Below are positions 9,477 through 19,990 of a stretch of 64,000 bases of DNA, in pieces. Made by a program: the position numbers and the translations under genes. Within the stretch, counting starts at the first letter, position 1, and every line of letters begins with the position of its first letter. Source of the DNA: Methanothrix sp. (GTDB lineage: Archaea; Halobacteriota; Methanosarcinia; Methanotrichales; Methanotrichaceae); NCBI GenBank assembly GCA_026394565.1, contig JAPKYA010000045.1, positions 46,162-110,161 of the forward strand. The letters run 5' to 3'. The notes beneath the pieces are model-generated. The model had not been told where the DNA came from. It saw only the letters and a list, made by a program, of their open reading frames with translations, and searched no databases.

Positions 9477-9973
9477 TGCAAACTATCTTCTTCTTCTTTG
9501 ACCACACCAAATGCTTCAAGGGTCTCCAGTTGGCCACCAATGGCATTAATGAGATCAGTCTCCCTTCGATCAATTCCAAGCGCCTCAATTAGCTGCGACT
9601 TGTCTAAAGAACCACGAGCTTTGAGAACTCTAACAAGGTCCTCGCTCAACCTCCGAGAGCCTGCAAAATCCGACTTTAACCATGGAGCCGCACGGTAGCG
9701 TTTTAATTCTGCCTCATATCGCTCTAAGAGGATATTTTTTCTTTGGAGATCTTCGCGCATTGTGTTTATTTCATTTTTCAGGCCTGACAGCTCGCGCATG
9801 TGTCGCGGTGCTAACTCCTCTTTCTCATCGATCACACCGTCCACTATTGAAATTATGTACTTTGAAAGGGATGTATGGGCCTTTGCTGCTAGCTTTTCCC
9901 ATCTCTCCTTATGTGGCCTCGATGGATGATAGACATAGGTATAACGGGTTTTATCAGGAATAGGATTGGCCAT
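9464..9973 (-). CDS. Coiled-coil/winged-helix partner of the tyrosine recombinase
   Basis: 169 aa, 13 bp overlap with the recombinase start suggesting translational coupling. Confidence 0.55.
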   Translation of the reverse strand: MANPIPDKTRYTYVYHPSRPHKERWEKLAAKAHTSLSKYIISIVDGVIDEKEELAPRHMRELSGLKNEINTMREDLQRKNILLERYEAELKRYRAAPWLKSDFAGSRRLSEDLVRVLKARGSLDKSQLIEALGIDRRETDLINAIGGQLETLEAFGVVKEEEDSLQWVA

Positions 9974-10063
9974 TGAGATAGAAATAAACGCTATCCTATA
10001 AAGCTTTTACTGAGTAGAAAATAGCTCTATTCCCGACGGGAGCATCACTTTTTCTGGTAGGTT

Positions 10064-12133
10064 TTAGATGCCAAATGGTTCCAAGACGGCTCGCAGATCT
10101 TCCAGCGTTACAGGCTTGCTAAGATAATCATCCATGCCCGCATCAAGGCACTTTTCTCGATCACCTTTGAGTGCATAGGCAGTAATAGCGATTATCTTCG
10201 GTTGATCGGCTGACGCCCAACGCTTCCGAATGGCTCTGGCGGCTTCAAAGCCATCCATTTCTGGCATCTGAACATCCATGAGAATTAGGTCATAGGGCTG
10301 TATTTCCAAGGAACGCAAGACCTCTTTGCCGTTACTTGCCACATCAGCATGATAGCCTAGATTATTTAGCATCTTTAGCATTACCATTTGGTTAACAACA
10401 TTATCTTCAGCCAACAGTATCCGAAGAAATTGGTTTTTATCTATTCCAATGTCGCGATCTTTCCTTGTCTCTGATATCATACTACTGGAGGGCTTGATGA
10501 GGGTCGCATCAGCCAATATTGTGAAGTGAAAGGTTGAACCCTTACCTAATTCGCTCTCCGCCCAGATCCGTCCGCCCATCATTTCCACAAGCTTCTTGCT
10601 TATGGCGAGACCAAGTCCGGTGCCGCCGTAACTGCGTGTAGTCGATGAGTCCACTTGGGTGAATGGTTGGAATAGACGGCTCATCTTATCTTCAGGAATT
10701 CCAATTCCGGTATCTTTCATCTCAAAGTATATCCCGTGACATACGCCATCCAGCTTCTCGCTAGAGACAGAGATGGATATCGCACCTTTATCGGTGAATT
10801 TAACTGCGTTACTGAGCAGATTGGCCAGGATTTGTTGAAGCCTGGTAGAGTCCCCAATAATTGCCCGAGGAGTGGTTTCATCTATGGCATAGGTCAAGTC
10901 CAGGCTTTTCTTAGACGCAATCGCGCGCACAAGATTCAGTGAGTCCTCCACGCACCTTTTGAGTTCAAATGGCCGGGACTCCAACTCCATCATTCCGCTA
11001 TCGACCTTGGAAAAGTCGAGTATATCGTTTATGACCGATAGCAGCGAGTCACCACTGCTTCCGATAATCTTCAAATAATTGCGCTGGTCCGCCGTCAGAT
11101 CAGTTTCCATGAGAAGGTCCGCCAAGCCTATGACGGCGTTCATCGGAGTTCGTATCTCATGGCTCATATTGGCTAGAAAATCAGATTTAGCTTTTGCCGC
11201 AGATTCCGCTGTTTCTTTTGCTTTTCTGAGTTCATCCTCTGCCTTTTTGCGCTTATTAATATCTTCGACCGTCCCATCATAATGCGTGCCATCCTCATCT
11301 TGCACTATTAAAGTGTTCATTGAGACCCAAAACTTGGTGCCGTCCCTTCGCCGCACTTCAAGTTCGAATCCTTCAAGGAAGCCTTGCTCGAGAAGCGTCT
11401 TTATTGCTCTGTCTCGGTCTTGAGGATTAACATAGAACTGATGGCCTATGTCCGTAACAGAAGCAATCAGCTCTTCAGGAGTATCGTATCCGAAAAGCCG
11501 CGCAAAAGCCGGGTTGACGTTTATGTACCTGCCACCCTGAACGCTCTGGTATATGCCCATTATGGAATTTTCAAAGATATTATGATATTTCTCTCTGCTT
11601 CTTCTGAGATCTTCCTCAATCTGCTTAAGTTCTGTTATATCGCGTATCGATTCTATTGCTCCGATAATCTTTCCTGAAGAGTCGTAAAGAGGGGCGGCTT
11701 TTCCCCATGTGTAAGAGCCACCCTGCCTGAAAGAGGAAATTTGCGCTTCGCCACTGATGCTTGTGCCATCTCGTTGCAGATTCCTATATTCGGATTCAAT
11801 TTTTGCATCCGGTTTCAAGACCAGGTCAACTAGAATGGGTCGCCTGCAATTGTAGAAAGGCAGTGCATACACATAGTCCCCTTTTCCCAAAATGTCTATG
11901 GCTTTCATACCAGTCAGATTCTCCATAGCCTTATTCCAGGCGATCACTTTGCCTTTGAGATCAATGGCTAAGGTGGCGTCTGGAACAAAATCTATGATAC
12001 TTGCTGGTTGGATGAAGTCCATCTTGGCTGTTGTTGCAGAGCAATTAGAGATACTCTCCCTTTCTTGATTATCCTTGTCATCTCCTGACATGAACCACCC
12101 AAGACAATGGCTGAAACCTATGATTGGAAGCAT
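10064..12133 (-). CDS. PAS-domain hybrid histidine kinase with C-terminal receiver
   Basis: FLANMSHEIRTPMNAVIGL (HisKA), GTGLGLAISKKLVEMMGG (HATPase), LLAEDNVVNQ...DLILMDVQMPEMDG (REC). Confidence 0.93.
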   Translation of the reverse strand: MLPIIGFSHCLGWFMSGDDKDNQERESISNCSATTAKMDFIQPASIIDFVPDATLAIDLKGKVIAWNKAMENLTGMKAIDILGKGDYVYALPFYNCRRPILVDLVLKPDAKIESEYRNLQRDGTSISGEAQISSFRQGGSYTWGKAAPLYDSSGKIIGAIESIRDITELKQIEEDLRRSREKYHNIFENSIMGIYQSVQGGRYINVNPAFARLFGYDTPEELIASVTDIGHQFYVNPQDRDRAIKTLLEQGFLEGFELEVRRRDGTKFWVSMNTLIVQDEDGTHYDGTVEDINKRKKAEDELRKAKETAESAAKAKSDFLANMSHEIRTPMNAVIGLADLLMETDLTADQRNYLKIIGSSGDSLLSVINDILDFSKVDSGMMELESRPFELKRCVEDSLNLVRAIASKKSLDLTYAIDETTPRAIIGDSTRLQQILANLLSNAVKFTDKGAISISVSSEKLDGVCHGIYFEMKDTGIGIPEDKMSRLFQPFTQVDSSTTRSYGGTGLGLAISKKLVEMMGGRIWAESELGKGSTFHFTILADATLIKPSSSMISETRKDRDIGIDKNQFLRILLAEDNVVNQMVMLKMLNNLGYHADVASNGKEVLRSLEIQPYDLILMDVQMPEMDGFEAARAIRKRWASADQPKIIAITAYALKGDREKCLDAGMDDYLSKPVTLEDLRAVLEPFGI

Positions 12134-12146
12134 CCTGAAGCCAATA

Positions 12147-13400
12147 TTATTTCAGATAACTTTCCATGATAAGTATTGCGCAGTACTTCCCACACATGGA
12201 GCAGGTATCTGCTTTATCCTGATGATGGATCTCCCTCGCCCTATCACCATCTATGGCTGCAATAAATTGACCTTCCCAATCTCTCGCCCTTCTGTACCTG
12301 GCTAAATTCTTGTCTTCGGGCCTCGGGCCGTACTTCAGGGTATCTCCTATGTGAGCTGCTATTTTAAAGGCCACCACTCCTTCCCTGACCTGGGCCACAT
12401 TGGGAAGGGCGAGGTGCTCGGAGGGGGTGATGTAGCAGAGGTAATCAGCTCCAGCGCCGGCCGCAAGAGATCCGCCTACACACCCTGAGATATGGTCATA
12501 CCCAACTCCGATGTCGAGCGGAAGCGGGCCTGCAACGAACAACGGCCTATGATCGGTCTTCTTCTTGTAATGAGCGACATAGGCAGCTATCTTCTCTGGG
12601 CTGACATGCCCGCCCATACCCTCAATGATAACCTGAACGCCCAGCTCATTCGCTCTCCTGGCCAGCTTTGCATTCATGTCCATCTCCATCTCTTGGGGCT
12701 CATCCATGTGGTCGTGGATGCACCCACTCCTCATGGTGTTCCCAAGGGAAAGCACGACATTCTTCAGAGAGAGAGCCTCGCATATCTCATCGAAATGGGA
12801 CCAAAATGGGTTTTCCTTGCCGCTTTGCAGCATCCATGCCGATGTGAAGGATCCGCCTTTGGACACCATCCCCATTATCCTCTTCGTGTTCCTGAGCATC
12901 TCCAGCATCTTATGGGTGAAGCCTGCATGGACGACGATGGATGAAATCCCCATGCTAACCTGCTTTTTGATCATCCGGATAAGATCTTGCTCAGTTATGG
13001 CCTTAAATGAGCCTGCCTCGACAACTGCCTGGTATATAGGCACGGTCGTTAAAGGCGCTGTAGTCTCCTCTAAGATTCTTTGTCGGATCTCATCGATATT
13101 ACCGCCCATTGATAGGTCTGAGATGGTATCCGCTCCGTATTTTTCTGCGATCCTTGCCTTCTCGACCTCAATATCCGGATCAAAAACCTCCGCAGATGTC
13201 CCAATGTTAGCATTGATCTTTGTCTTTAGGCCTTCACCTATGCCCAAGGAGGGCTTTCCATCTCGCTGCATTACAGCAACGCGCCCGGAGGCGATCTGCC
13301 TTCGGAGGAAATCGGGCTTCACCCCTTCTGTTTTAGCCACTTCGTCGATAACTGGAACCTCTTCACCAGCAATTGCAGCCGTTAGAAGGTTCTTGTTCAA
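12147..13400 (-). CDS. thiC: Phosphomethylpyrimidine synthase ThiC paralog
   Basis: NANIGTS, CGKYCAI terminal CxxCx4C cluster motif (CSMCGKYC). Confidence 0.88.
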   Translation of the reverse strand: MNKNLLTAAIAGEEVPVIDEVAKTEGVKPDFLRRQIASGRVAVMQRDGKPSLGIGEGLKTKINANIGTSAEVFDPDIEVEKARIAEKYGADTISDLSMGGNIDEIRQRILEETTAPLTTVPIYQAVVEAGSFKAITEQDLIRMIKKQVSMGISSIVVHAGFTHKMLEMLRNTKRIMGMVSKGGSFTSAWMLQSGKENPFWSHFDEICEALSLKNVVLSLGNTMRSGCIHDHMDEPQEMEMDMNAKLARRANELGVQVIIEGMGGHVSPEKIAAYVAHYKKKTDHRPLFVAGPLPLDIGVGYDHISGCVGGSLAAGAGADYLCYITPSEHLALPNVAQVREGVVAFKIAAHIGDTLKYGPRPEDKNLARYRRARDWEGQFIAAIDGDRAREIHHQDKADTCSMCGKYCAILIMESYLK

Positions 13401-13535
13401 TTGGATCCTCTCTGTAGCGTTATTATCTGCATCTAAATCCTCTTATACCCTTCTGCGATTTAATTTTTATCGTAATAGCTTGCATCGGGGATAAGAGCAT
13501 GCGTAATGGATCCGATCGATTTAGTGCGATCTTCA

Positions 13536-13557
13536 TGCGGCGGGGTGCGCCGCCGCA
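13536..13557. terminator. Hairpin between the two thiC genes
   Basis: TGCGGCGG-GGTGCG-CCGCCGCA, 8 bp perfect stem just 3' of the upstream thiC; no clear T-run. Confidence 0.4.
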
Positions 13558-13572
13558 GTTTGACTTTGGCAG

Positions 13573-14862
13573 CTAGCGTCTCAGATCTATATTTTCTTTT
13601 ATTATCTTTAGGGCGCAATAATCTCCACACATGGTACAGACCATGCTGTCTGATGGTGCTCTCTCGTTCCTGACCTGCTTGGCAGTCTCGGGATCGATGG
13701 CGAGTTGGAACTGTCTCTCCCAGTGCATATCGCGTCTGGCCCTTCCCATTTCCAGGTCCTGACCGCGGGCGTTGTTCTTGACCATATCGCCGATGTGGGC
13801 TGCTATTCTGGCAGTGACGACTCCTTGCCTGACGTCCTCCACATTAGGTAGTGCCAGATGCTCAGCAGGTGTGACATAGCATATGAAGTCTGCACCATAG
13901 GCACTTGACAGACTTGCACCTATGGCCGCTACTATGTGGTCATAGCCCGGAGCTATATCTGTGACCAACGGGCCGAGCATATAGAAAGGCCGCTCGTTGG
14001 TCATCCTCTTCATGACCTTAACATTTGCTTCGATCTCGTCTATGGGGATATGCCCAGGACCCTCGACTATGGTCTGGACACCTGCGGCCTGGGCTCTATC
14101 AGCAAGCTCCGCATTTATTATCAGCTCCTGGATCTGGGCTCGGTCAGTTGAGTCGTGGACCGCTCCAGCTCGCAGGCCGTTGCCCAAGCTCAGAGTCACA
14201 TCATGCTCTTTTAGGATCTCCAGAAGATAGTCGAACTCGCTGTAGAGGGGATTCTCTTTTCCGTTGTGAAGCATCCAGCCGATCATGAAGGCTCCACCCC
14301 TACTGCAGACACCGCCGAACCTTCCACCCTGGCGCTTGAGCCTCTCTATGCAGATGTTGTTAATCCCTGTATGGATGGCCATGAAGTTCGTGCCGAGTTT
14401 TGCCTGTTCTTCCGTGACCCTGAAAAGATCATCCTCGGGCATGTCCACCCCGGCGCCGTACTTTCTTATGGCCTCAATGAATGCCTGGTACAGTGGGACG
14501 CTTCCCACGCTCAAAGCAGTCGCCTCTACAACTCGCCTGCGGATTTCTCTGAAGTTTCCTCCCGTCGATAGCTCCATCAGAGTATCGGCCCCAGTCTGTT
14601 CCGCCACGCGAGCTTTTTTCACCTCCATCTCAACGTCCACGATATCGCTGCTCGTTCCGATAGAAGCGTTCACCTTGGTTCTGAGTCCTTTGCCGATGCC
14701 GACTGGCTTCGTATACCTATAAGGGCTGTGTGGAATGACAATATTGCCGCTGGCGATGCCTCTGCAGATAAACTCGGGAGTAACTCCTTCGTCTTCTGCT
14801 ACGATCCTCATCTCTTCGGTTATCTTCCTCGCCACAGCATCATCAATGATTCCCAAAATCAA
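13573..14862 (-). CDS. thiC: Phosphomethylpyrimidine synthase ThiC
   Basis: NASIGTSSD, EGPGHIP, CTMCGDYCALK motifs. Confidence 0.93.
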   Translation of the reverse strand: MILGIIDDAVARKITEEMRIVAEDEGVTPEFICRGIASGNIVIPHSPYRYTKPVGIGKGLRTKVNASIGTSSDIVDVEMEVKKARVAEQTGADTLMELSTGGNFREIRRRVVEATALSVGSVPLYQAFIEAIRKYGAGVDMPEDDLFRVTEEQAKLGTNFMAIHTGINNICIERLKRQGGRFGGVCSRGGAFMIGWMLHNGKENPLYSEFDYLLEILKEHDVTLSLGNGLRAGAVHDSTDRAQIQELIINAELADRAQAAGVQTIVEGPGHIPIDEIEANVKVMKRMTNERPFYMLGPLVTDIAPGYDHIVAAIGASLSSAYGADFICYVTPAEHLALPNVEDVRQGVVTARIAAHIGDMVKNNARGQDLEMGRARRDMHWERQFQLAIDPETAKQVRNERAPSDSMVCTMCGDYCALKIIKENIDLRR

Positions 14863-14963
14863 TCACCGTACTTGAATAGAGCTGCCTATTATTTAACGTT
14901 GTTTAAAAAATTAAATTTACCAAAAGAAAAGTTAGCTTGATTTAATCTCGCTGCGATCGAATC

Positions 14964-17846
14964 TCATCGTTTGCTTGCCGCAAACAGCAGAGCAGACTTC
15001 AGATCCTCAATTTTTGCGGGCTTACTGAGATAGTTGTCCATGCCTGCCGCCATACACTTCTCTCTATCTCCCTCAAGAGCAGAAGCTGTCATAGCGATGA
15101 TCTTAGGTCCATCCGGCCATCTCTGGCGTATGGCTCTAGTAGCTTCCAGCCCATCCATCTCCGGCATCAGTACATCCATTAAGATCACATCGTAAGTCTG
15201 ATGCTCCAGGGCTTGCAGGACCTCAATGCCACTGGCTACTACATCAGTGCTGTACCCAAGCTTATTGAGCATTCTCTGCGTTACCATCTGGTTAACTTTG
15301 TTATCTTCAGCAATAAGTATGCGCAAGTCATGGTCTAAGTTCTCCTGAATATCTGCCTCGCAGCGAGAAACATGCCTAAGAGTATCAATCGGCTCTTTGA
15401 GGGTCGAATTGGCCTGAATTGTAAAATGAAATGTGGAACCCTTGCCAACCTCACTCTCGACCCATATTTTCCCACCCATCATCTCAACGAGCTTTTTGCT
15501 TATAACTAGGCCTAGACCAGTGCCGCCATATCTGCGTGTGGTCGAAGCATCGACTTGGGAAAACGACTGGAATAAGCGGCCCAGCTTATCTTCAGGAATC
15601 CCAATTCCCGTATCCTTCACGGCAAAATGAATTTCATGGTTGTCCTTTTCGAGCTTTCTACTGAAGACTGAGATTACCGCACCACCCTTTTCCGAAAATT
15701 TCGCTGCATTGCTGAGCAAATTGACCAAAATCTGGCGGAGCCTGGTAGGATCGCCTAAAATTACCATAGGTGTATTCTTGTCGATATAATATGCCACGTT
15801 CAGGCCTTTTTCTGATGCAATAGCAGCAATGAGATGCAAGGACTCTTCAATAGAGCTTCGCAGGGCAAACGGCTGATGCTCAAGCTCCATCATACCTCCT
15901 TCTATCTTGGAGAGGTCGAGAATGTTATTGATTATAGCTAGCAGAGCTTCGCCGCTGTTACCAATGGTCTCAACGCACTCCTTCTGCCTCGGATTGAGGT
16001 TCTCATACAGGAGAAGGTTTGTCATGCCTATGACTGCATTCATTGGCGTGCGGATCTCATGGCTCATGTTGGCCAGGAATTCGGACTTGGCGGCATTGGC
16101 CTGCTTGGCCTGCTTGGCCATCTGTTCGGCATGCTCAGTGGCAATTTCCAGTTGGCGGTTGGTTATTTGCAGATCTTCCTCGTTTTCCTTATACCTGGAG
16201 ATGTCACGTATGGACTCAATTGCACCCACGACAGAGCCGCTGCTATCGTACAGTGGAGAAGCAATGCCCCAGAGGAATACGCCTTTCCTGCTGTTTAGCA
16301 TGGGAATGAAGGCCTCTGCAATCAGTTGATCGCCCTTTCTCAAAATAAAGTAATATTTCTCTTCAATCTCCTTCCGATCCATAAAGATGAGATCGATGAG
16401 GATCGGTCGGCGTTCTCCGTAGAACGGGATTGCGTAAGCATAATTGCTCTTGCCCATCATCTCAGCCTTCGGCACGCCGGCCATCTCCTCAATGGCTCGG
16501 TTCCAGGCGATGACCTTTCCTTCCCTGTCCACTGCGAATGTGGCATCAGGCAGGAAATCAATGATATCGGACAAGCGCTGCTCCGAATCGCGCAGTGCTT
16601 CCAGAGCACGCTTGTTGTCGGTGATATCAGATATAATGCCCAGCAAACCCGTGAACTCACCGTTAGATCCTACCATGCGGCGGCCGTTCATATATCCCCA
16701 GAAATCGCTTCCATCCTTACGGAGATAATGTCGCTCTGTATGAACTGCATCGACCTTATTTTCCATCATCGCCTGCATGATTCTTGTTCCTGCCTGGCGT
16801 TCGTCAGGATTAACAAAGGCAGGATATGGAGTGCCGATAATTGTCTGCAGAGGGCATGAAAACAGCTCGGCCATCCGCTGGTTGGCTTGCGTGATCCGCC
16901 CTTCGGTGTCAACTATAATTATTCCCGCGCCAGAGGTATCGAAAATCGTCCTCAGTCTCAGTTCGCTCACTCGCAACGCTTCCTCAGCCAGCTTGCGCTC
17001 GGTGATGTCGTTGAGCATAACGACCTTGCCACTGAATTTTTCGCTAACATCGAGCATCTGCTTGATCTTGACCTGGAATTGGCAGATGCCCTTGCCGGTT
17101 AGTGCCTGTTTCTCGAAAATGACTTCCATTTGGCCGCTTGCATCCAAGGCAACCAGCTCATCTGCAATCCAGGGAAAGGACTCCACGGTCTTCTGATCAT
17201 CGTAGTATGTAGATCCTGGGACGCTGATGCCGAAGAACAGCTCCGAAGCAGCGTGGTTCATGTTTTCAATGCGATTCTCCGTGTCAAATAGAATGACAGG
17301 GTCCCTGATGCTCTCGAAGATGGTCAGGTACCTGTTCTTCTCGTTGGTCATGCTGCGATTAGTGGATTGCAGCTCCAATATCGTCTGATTCTCTGTCAGA
17401 CTGTTCCATTCTGTGCAGAAGCCAAGCTCGATGCGATCAAAGAAGCGATCGACGGCCAAGCGACATAGCTGCTCCTCTTCGATCCCAAAGCCTGCTTGCA
17501 AGACAAGGTCGATGTAGCTCTGACGGTAATATTTCATCAGACCCAAGAACATACCTAAGCTTACACCCCGACCACGGTGTCTTTTCGCCTCGATGATGCC
17601 GAAAGCGGCAATAGGGTCACTCGTATAGTCCTCGTCTGGCAGAAGCTCCGGCACGCTTGATTGGTTCTTCAGGCACTCCAGAAGAGATTGGGATAAGCCG
17701 GATATGGAGGTTCTCCAGGCTTCGGCTAAAGTCGAGGTATACCTGGTGTAACCGCTCTCCTTTGCATAAGTGAGGGCCTTGTGCATCAGCCAATCTTCAT
17801 GACTCGCAACAAGGTCTGCTAATCTCTTCATCATAATGGATAACAA
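14964..17846 (-). CDS. Multi-PAS hybrid histidine kinase with receiver domain
   Basis: 960 aa; PAS repeats, FLANMSHEIRTPMNAVIGM, GTGLGLVISKKLVEMMGG, ILIAEDNKVNQ...VILMDVLMPEMDG. Confidence 0.93.
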   Translation of the reverse strand: MLSIMMKRLADLVASHEDWLMHKALTYAKESGYTRYTSTLAEAWRTSISGLSQSLLECLKNQSSVPELLPDEDYTSDPIAAFGIIEAKRHRGRGVSLGMFLGLMKYYRQSYIDLVLQAGFGIEEEQLCRLAVDRFFDRIELGFCTEWNSLTENQTILELQSTNRSMTNEKNRYLTIFESIRDPVILFDTENRIENMNHAASELFFGISVPGSTYYDDQKTVESFPWIADELVALDASGQMEVIFEKQALTGKGICQFQVKIKQMLDVSEKFSGKVVMLNDITERKLAEEALRVSELRLRTIFDTSGAGIIIVDTEGRITQANQRMAELFSCPLQTIIGTPYPAFVNPDERQAGTRIMQAMMENKVDAVHTERHYLRKDGSDFWGYMNGRRMVGSNGEFTGLLGIISDITDNKRALEALRDSEQRLSDIIDFLPDATFAVDREGKVIAWNRAIEEMAGVPKAEMMGKSNYAYAIPFYGERRPILIDLIFMDRKEIEEKYYFILRKGDQLIAEAFIPMLNSRKGVFLWGIASPLYDSSGSVVGAIESIRDISRYKENEEDLQITNRQLEIATEHAEQMAKQAKQANAAKSEFLANMSHEIRTPMNAVIGMTNLLLYENLNPRQKECVETIGNSGEALLAIINNILDLSKIEGGMMELEHQPFALRSSIEESLHLIAAIASEKGLNVAYYIDKNTPMVILGDPTRLRQILVNLLSNAAKFSEKGGAVISVFSRKLEKDNHEIHFAVKDTGIGIPEDKLGRLFQSFSQVDASTTRRYGGTGLGLVISKKLVEMMGGKIWVESEVGKGSTFHFTIQANSTLKEPIDTLRHVSRCEADIQENLDHDLRILIAEDNKVNQMVTQRMLNKLGYSTDVVASGIEVLQALEHQTYDVILMDVLMPEMDGLEATRAIRQRWPDGPKIIAMTASALEGDREKCMAAGMDNYLSKPAKIEDLKSALLFAASKR

Positions 17847-18024
17847 ATCTCCTTCAAAACACCATTATTAATTTTGTTTATCTCTAATTGTGTTTGACTC
17901 AGATATATATTCTGCGGGAGTGCTACCGATGGACAAATTAGGCATTTCCAGAGTGTAAATCGGAAGAAGAATCTCAGACCTTAATTGCTGACCTGAGTTG
18001 AGATGGGCTCGCCTTTCTCGTCCG

Positions 18025-18783
18025 TCATCTCCTCCCTCCCTTGCAGTTCCCGCGAAAGAGGCAGACGATGCCGGCCGCCAGAAGCACGGCCATGATGCCC
18101 GTCAGGAAAATGCCGTCGAAGACTCCGGCCCCGCCAATGGAAAGAACCAGGGGCTTGGCCCGGTGCAGCTCCAGCGGCGAGAGGGCAGGCAGAATTCCCG
18201 GCGTGAGCAGGCTGAGCAGGTCCGCCCCGATCAACGTTCCCAGGGTGCCGCTGATGTAGGCCAGGGGCGGAGCGCGGCGAACGCCGCCCGCCAGGAGCAG
18301 GCCCATGAGCGCGGCTAAAAGGGGCGAGAGCCAGACGGGCAGGACGATGCCCTCGCCGGGAACGGCCTGGGCGGCCCAATAGGTGATGCCGGCAACCACG
18401 GCCATGCCCAGCAGGGCTTTTTTGAAGCCGGCCTGGCCGCGCAAGAGAAGATGAGCCGAGATGAGCAGGGGGATGATACAGCCTCCCAAGTTGACTGCCA
18501 GGTAGAGGGGATGAAAGGCAGTGGAAACGTCTTCTGAGGTCAGGCTCAGCAGAGAAGCATACCAGTCCGGATAAGATGATATAGGGGTGCTGATGAACTG
18601 AAAGTCCACCAGGCTTCCCAAGATGGAGCCGAAGACGGCCAGGGTGGCATGCCAGTGGGAAAAGCCCACCATTTCAAAGGCCGTCTCAGAGAGGCGGAGA
18701 AAGAGGTAGATGATGATAAGGGGCGCGACTAAGATAAGCAGCATGATGACGACGGTCAAAGGCAGGAAGAGCAGATCGAACAA
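18025..18783 (-). CDS. DUF1614-type membrane protein
   Basis: 252 aa polytopic protein; conserved HPLYLAVNLGGCIIPLL and GLRTL/GADLL-like segments of the DUF1614 type. Confidence 0.65.
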   Translation of the reverse strand: MFDLLFLPLTVVIMLLILVAPLIIIYLFLRLSETAFEMVGFSHWHATLAVFGSILGSLVDFQFISTPISSYPDWYASLLSLTSEDVSTAFHPLYLAVNLGGCIIPLLISAHLLLRGQAGFKKALLGMAVVAGITYWAAQAVPGEGIVLPVWLSPLLAALMGLLLAGGVRRAPPLAYISGTLGTLIGADLLSLLTPGILPALSPLELHRAKPLVLSIGGAGVFDGIFLTGIMAVLLAAGIVCLFRGNCKGGRR

Positions 18784-18905
18784 GATTTGGCACCCGCAAA
18801 TAAGTTATCTGTGATAGTTAATAGAGCTTTCTGATGTGCGCAACGCTTATTGCCTGGGCGGATTTTTTGCAAAAGAGATACCAATCAAATTCAAGGTGAT
18901 TTGAG

Positions 18906-19397
18906 ATGACCATTCTTACCGGCAGCGAAGCGCGCGGCTTCCTCGAATCTATGATAGACGCTGAGACGCAGACGCAGATGTGCGGCATGGAGCTGACGCT
19001 GCAAAAGATCGAGCGCTTCACATCCGCCGGAGCGGTAGCCTTCGATAACATTGAGAGAGAGCTGCCCCAGACCGAGATGATGGATTTCGCTCCGTCGGGC
19101 TGGATTGATCTGCCTGCGGGCGCCTACCTGGTGACCTTCAACGAGATAGTGAATGTCCCCAAGGATGCGGCTGCTCTGGCCCGAGCCCGCTCCACGCTCC
19201 TGCGCTGCGGAGCCGGCCTGGAGACGGCCCTCTGGGACCCGGGCTACCGGGGGCGCAGCCAGAGTTTGCTGGTGGTCTACAATCCACATGGATTGCGGCT
19301 GAAGAAGAACGCCCGGCTGATGCAACTGGTATTTATGAGGCTGGAAAAAGAGGCTGAGAAGGTGTATTCCGGGAAGTATCAGGGAGAGAACATCTGA
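18906..19397 (+). CDS. dUTPase/dCTP deaminase-superfamily protein
   Basis: 163 aa; ARSTLLRCGAGLETALWDPGYRGRSQSLLVVYNP as in the dUTPase fold. Confidence 0.8.
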   Translation: MTILTGSEARGFLESMIDAETQTQMCGMELTLQKIERFTSAGAVAFDNIERELPQTEMMDFAPSGWIDLPAGAYLVTFNEIVNVPKDAAALARARSTLLRCGAGLETALWDPGYRGRSQSLLVVYNPHGLRLKKNARLMQLVFMRLEKEAEKVYSGKYQGENI

Positions 19398-19542
19398 AGC
19401 GAAAAGCAAAAAAAGTGCTGTCCTGGAACTTTCAGTTGATCTCCCGGGTATTGATTATCTGAATGGTAACAAAAATTATTAATATGAGTCATTGCAGTTG
19501 AATGAATTCTGTATTAAAAAACCAAAAAATGAGTACAGGCCC

Positions 19543-19977
19543 TCAAATGGCCTGGATCTCCTCTTTCGTGGCTATCTTGACGTTCTTTTCGCTCAGCACA
19601 CGTCTGGCCTTGGCAATGTCGTCCACTCGCAGGATGAGCATGGCACGCTCTGCCTTGGCTGTGACAAAGGCGTAGGCATAGTCCACGTTCACGCTGTTCA
19701 GTCCCAGGGTATTCACGATCTCGTAAAGCCCACCGGGAGTGTCCTTCATCTCCACGGCTAAAACATCGGTCATGGACACGGTGAAGGCATTTTCCTTCAG
19801 AACTTTGTACCCCTTCTCCGGATCATCCAGGACCATGCGAATGACACCGAAGTCGCCCGCCTCGGCGATGGTCAGCGCCCTGATGTTCACGCCTGCGTCT
19901 GATAGCGTCTTGGCAACCTTGGCAGTTCTGCCAGGTCGGTTCTCCACAAAAAGGGAAATTTGCTTGATCTCTGACAT
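19543..19977 (-). CDS. Tandem ACT-domain protein
   Basis: 144 aa; QISLFVENRPGRTAKVAKTLSDAGVNIRALTIAE and a second ACT unit; paired with a CoA ligase. Confidence 0.85.
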   Translation of the reverse strand: MSEIKQISLFVENRPGRTAKVAKTLSDAGVNIRALTIAEAGDFGVIRMVLDDPEKGYKVLKENAFTVSMTDVLAVEMKDTPGGLYEIVNTLGLNSVNVDYAYAFVTAKAERAMLILRVDDIAKARRVLSEKNVKIATKEEIQAI

Positions 19978-19990
19978 CTTGAAAGCCTCC

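Noticed and set aside
12492-13494. Plus-strand ORFs antisense to thiC (12492-12944, 12676-13494)
   Set aside because: Opposite a well-conserved ThiC with recognisable motifs; the antisense translations show no coherent domain.
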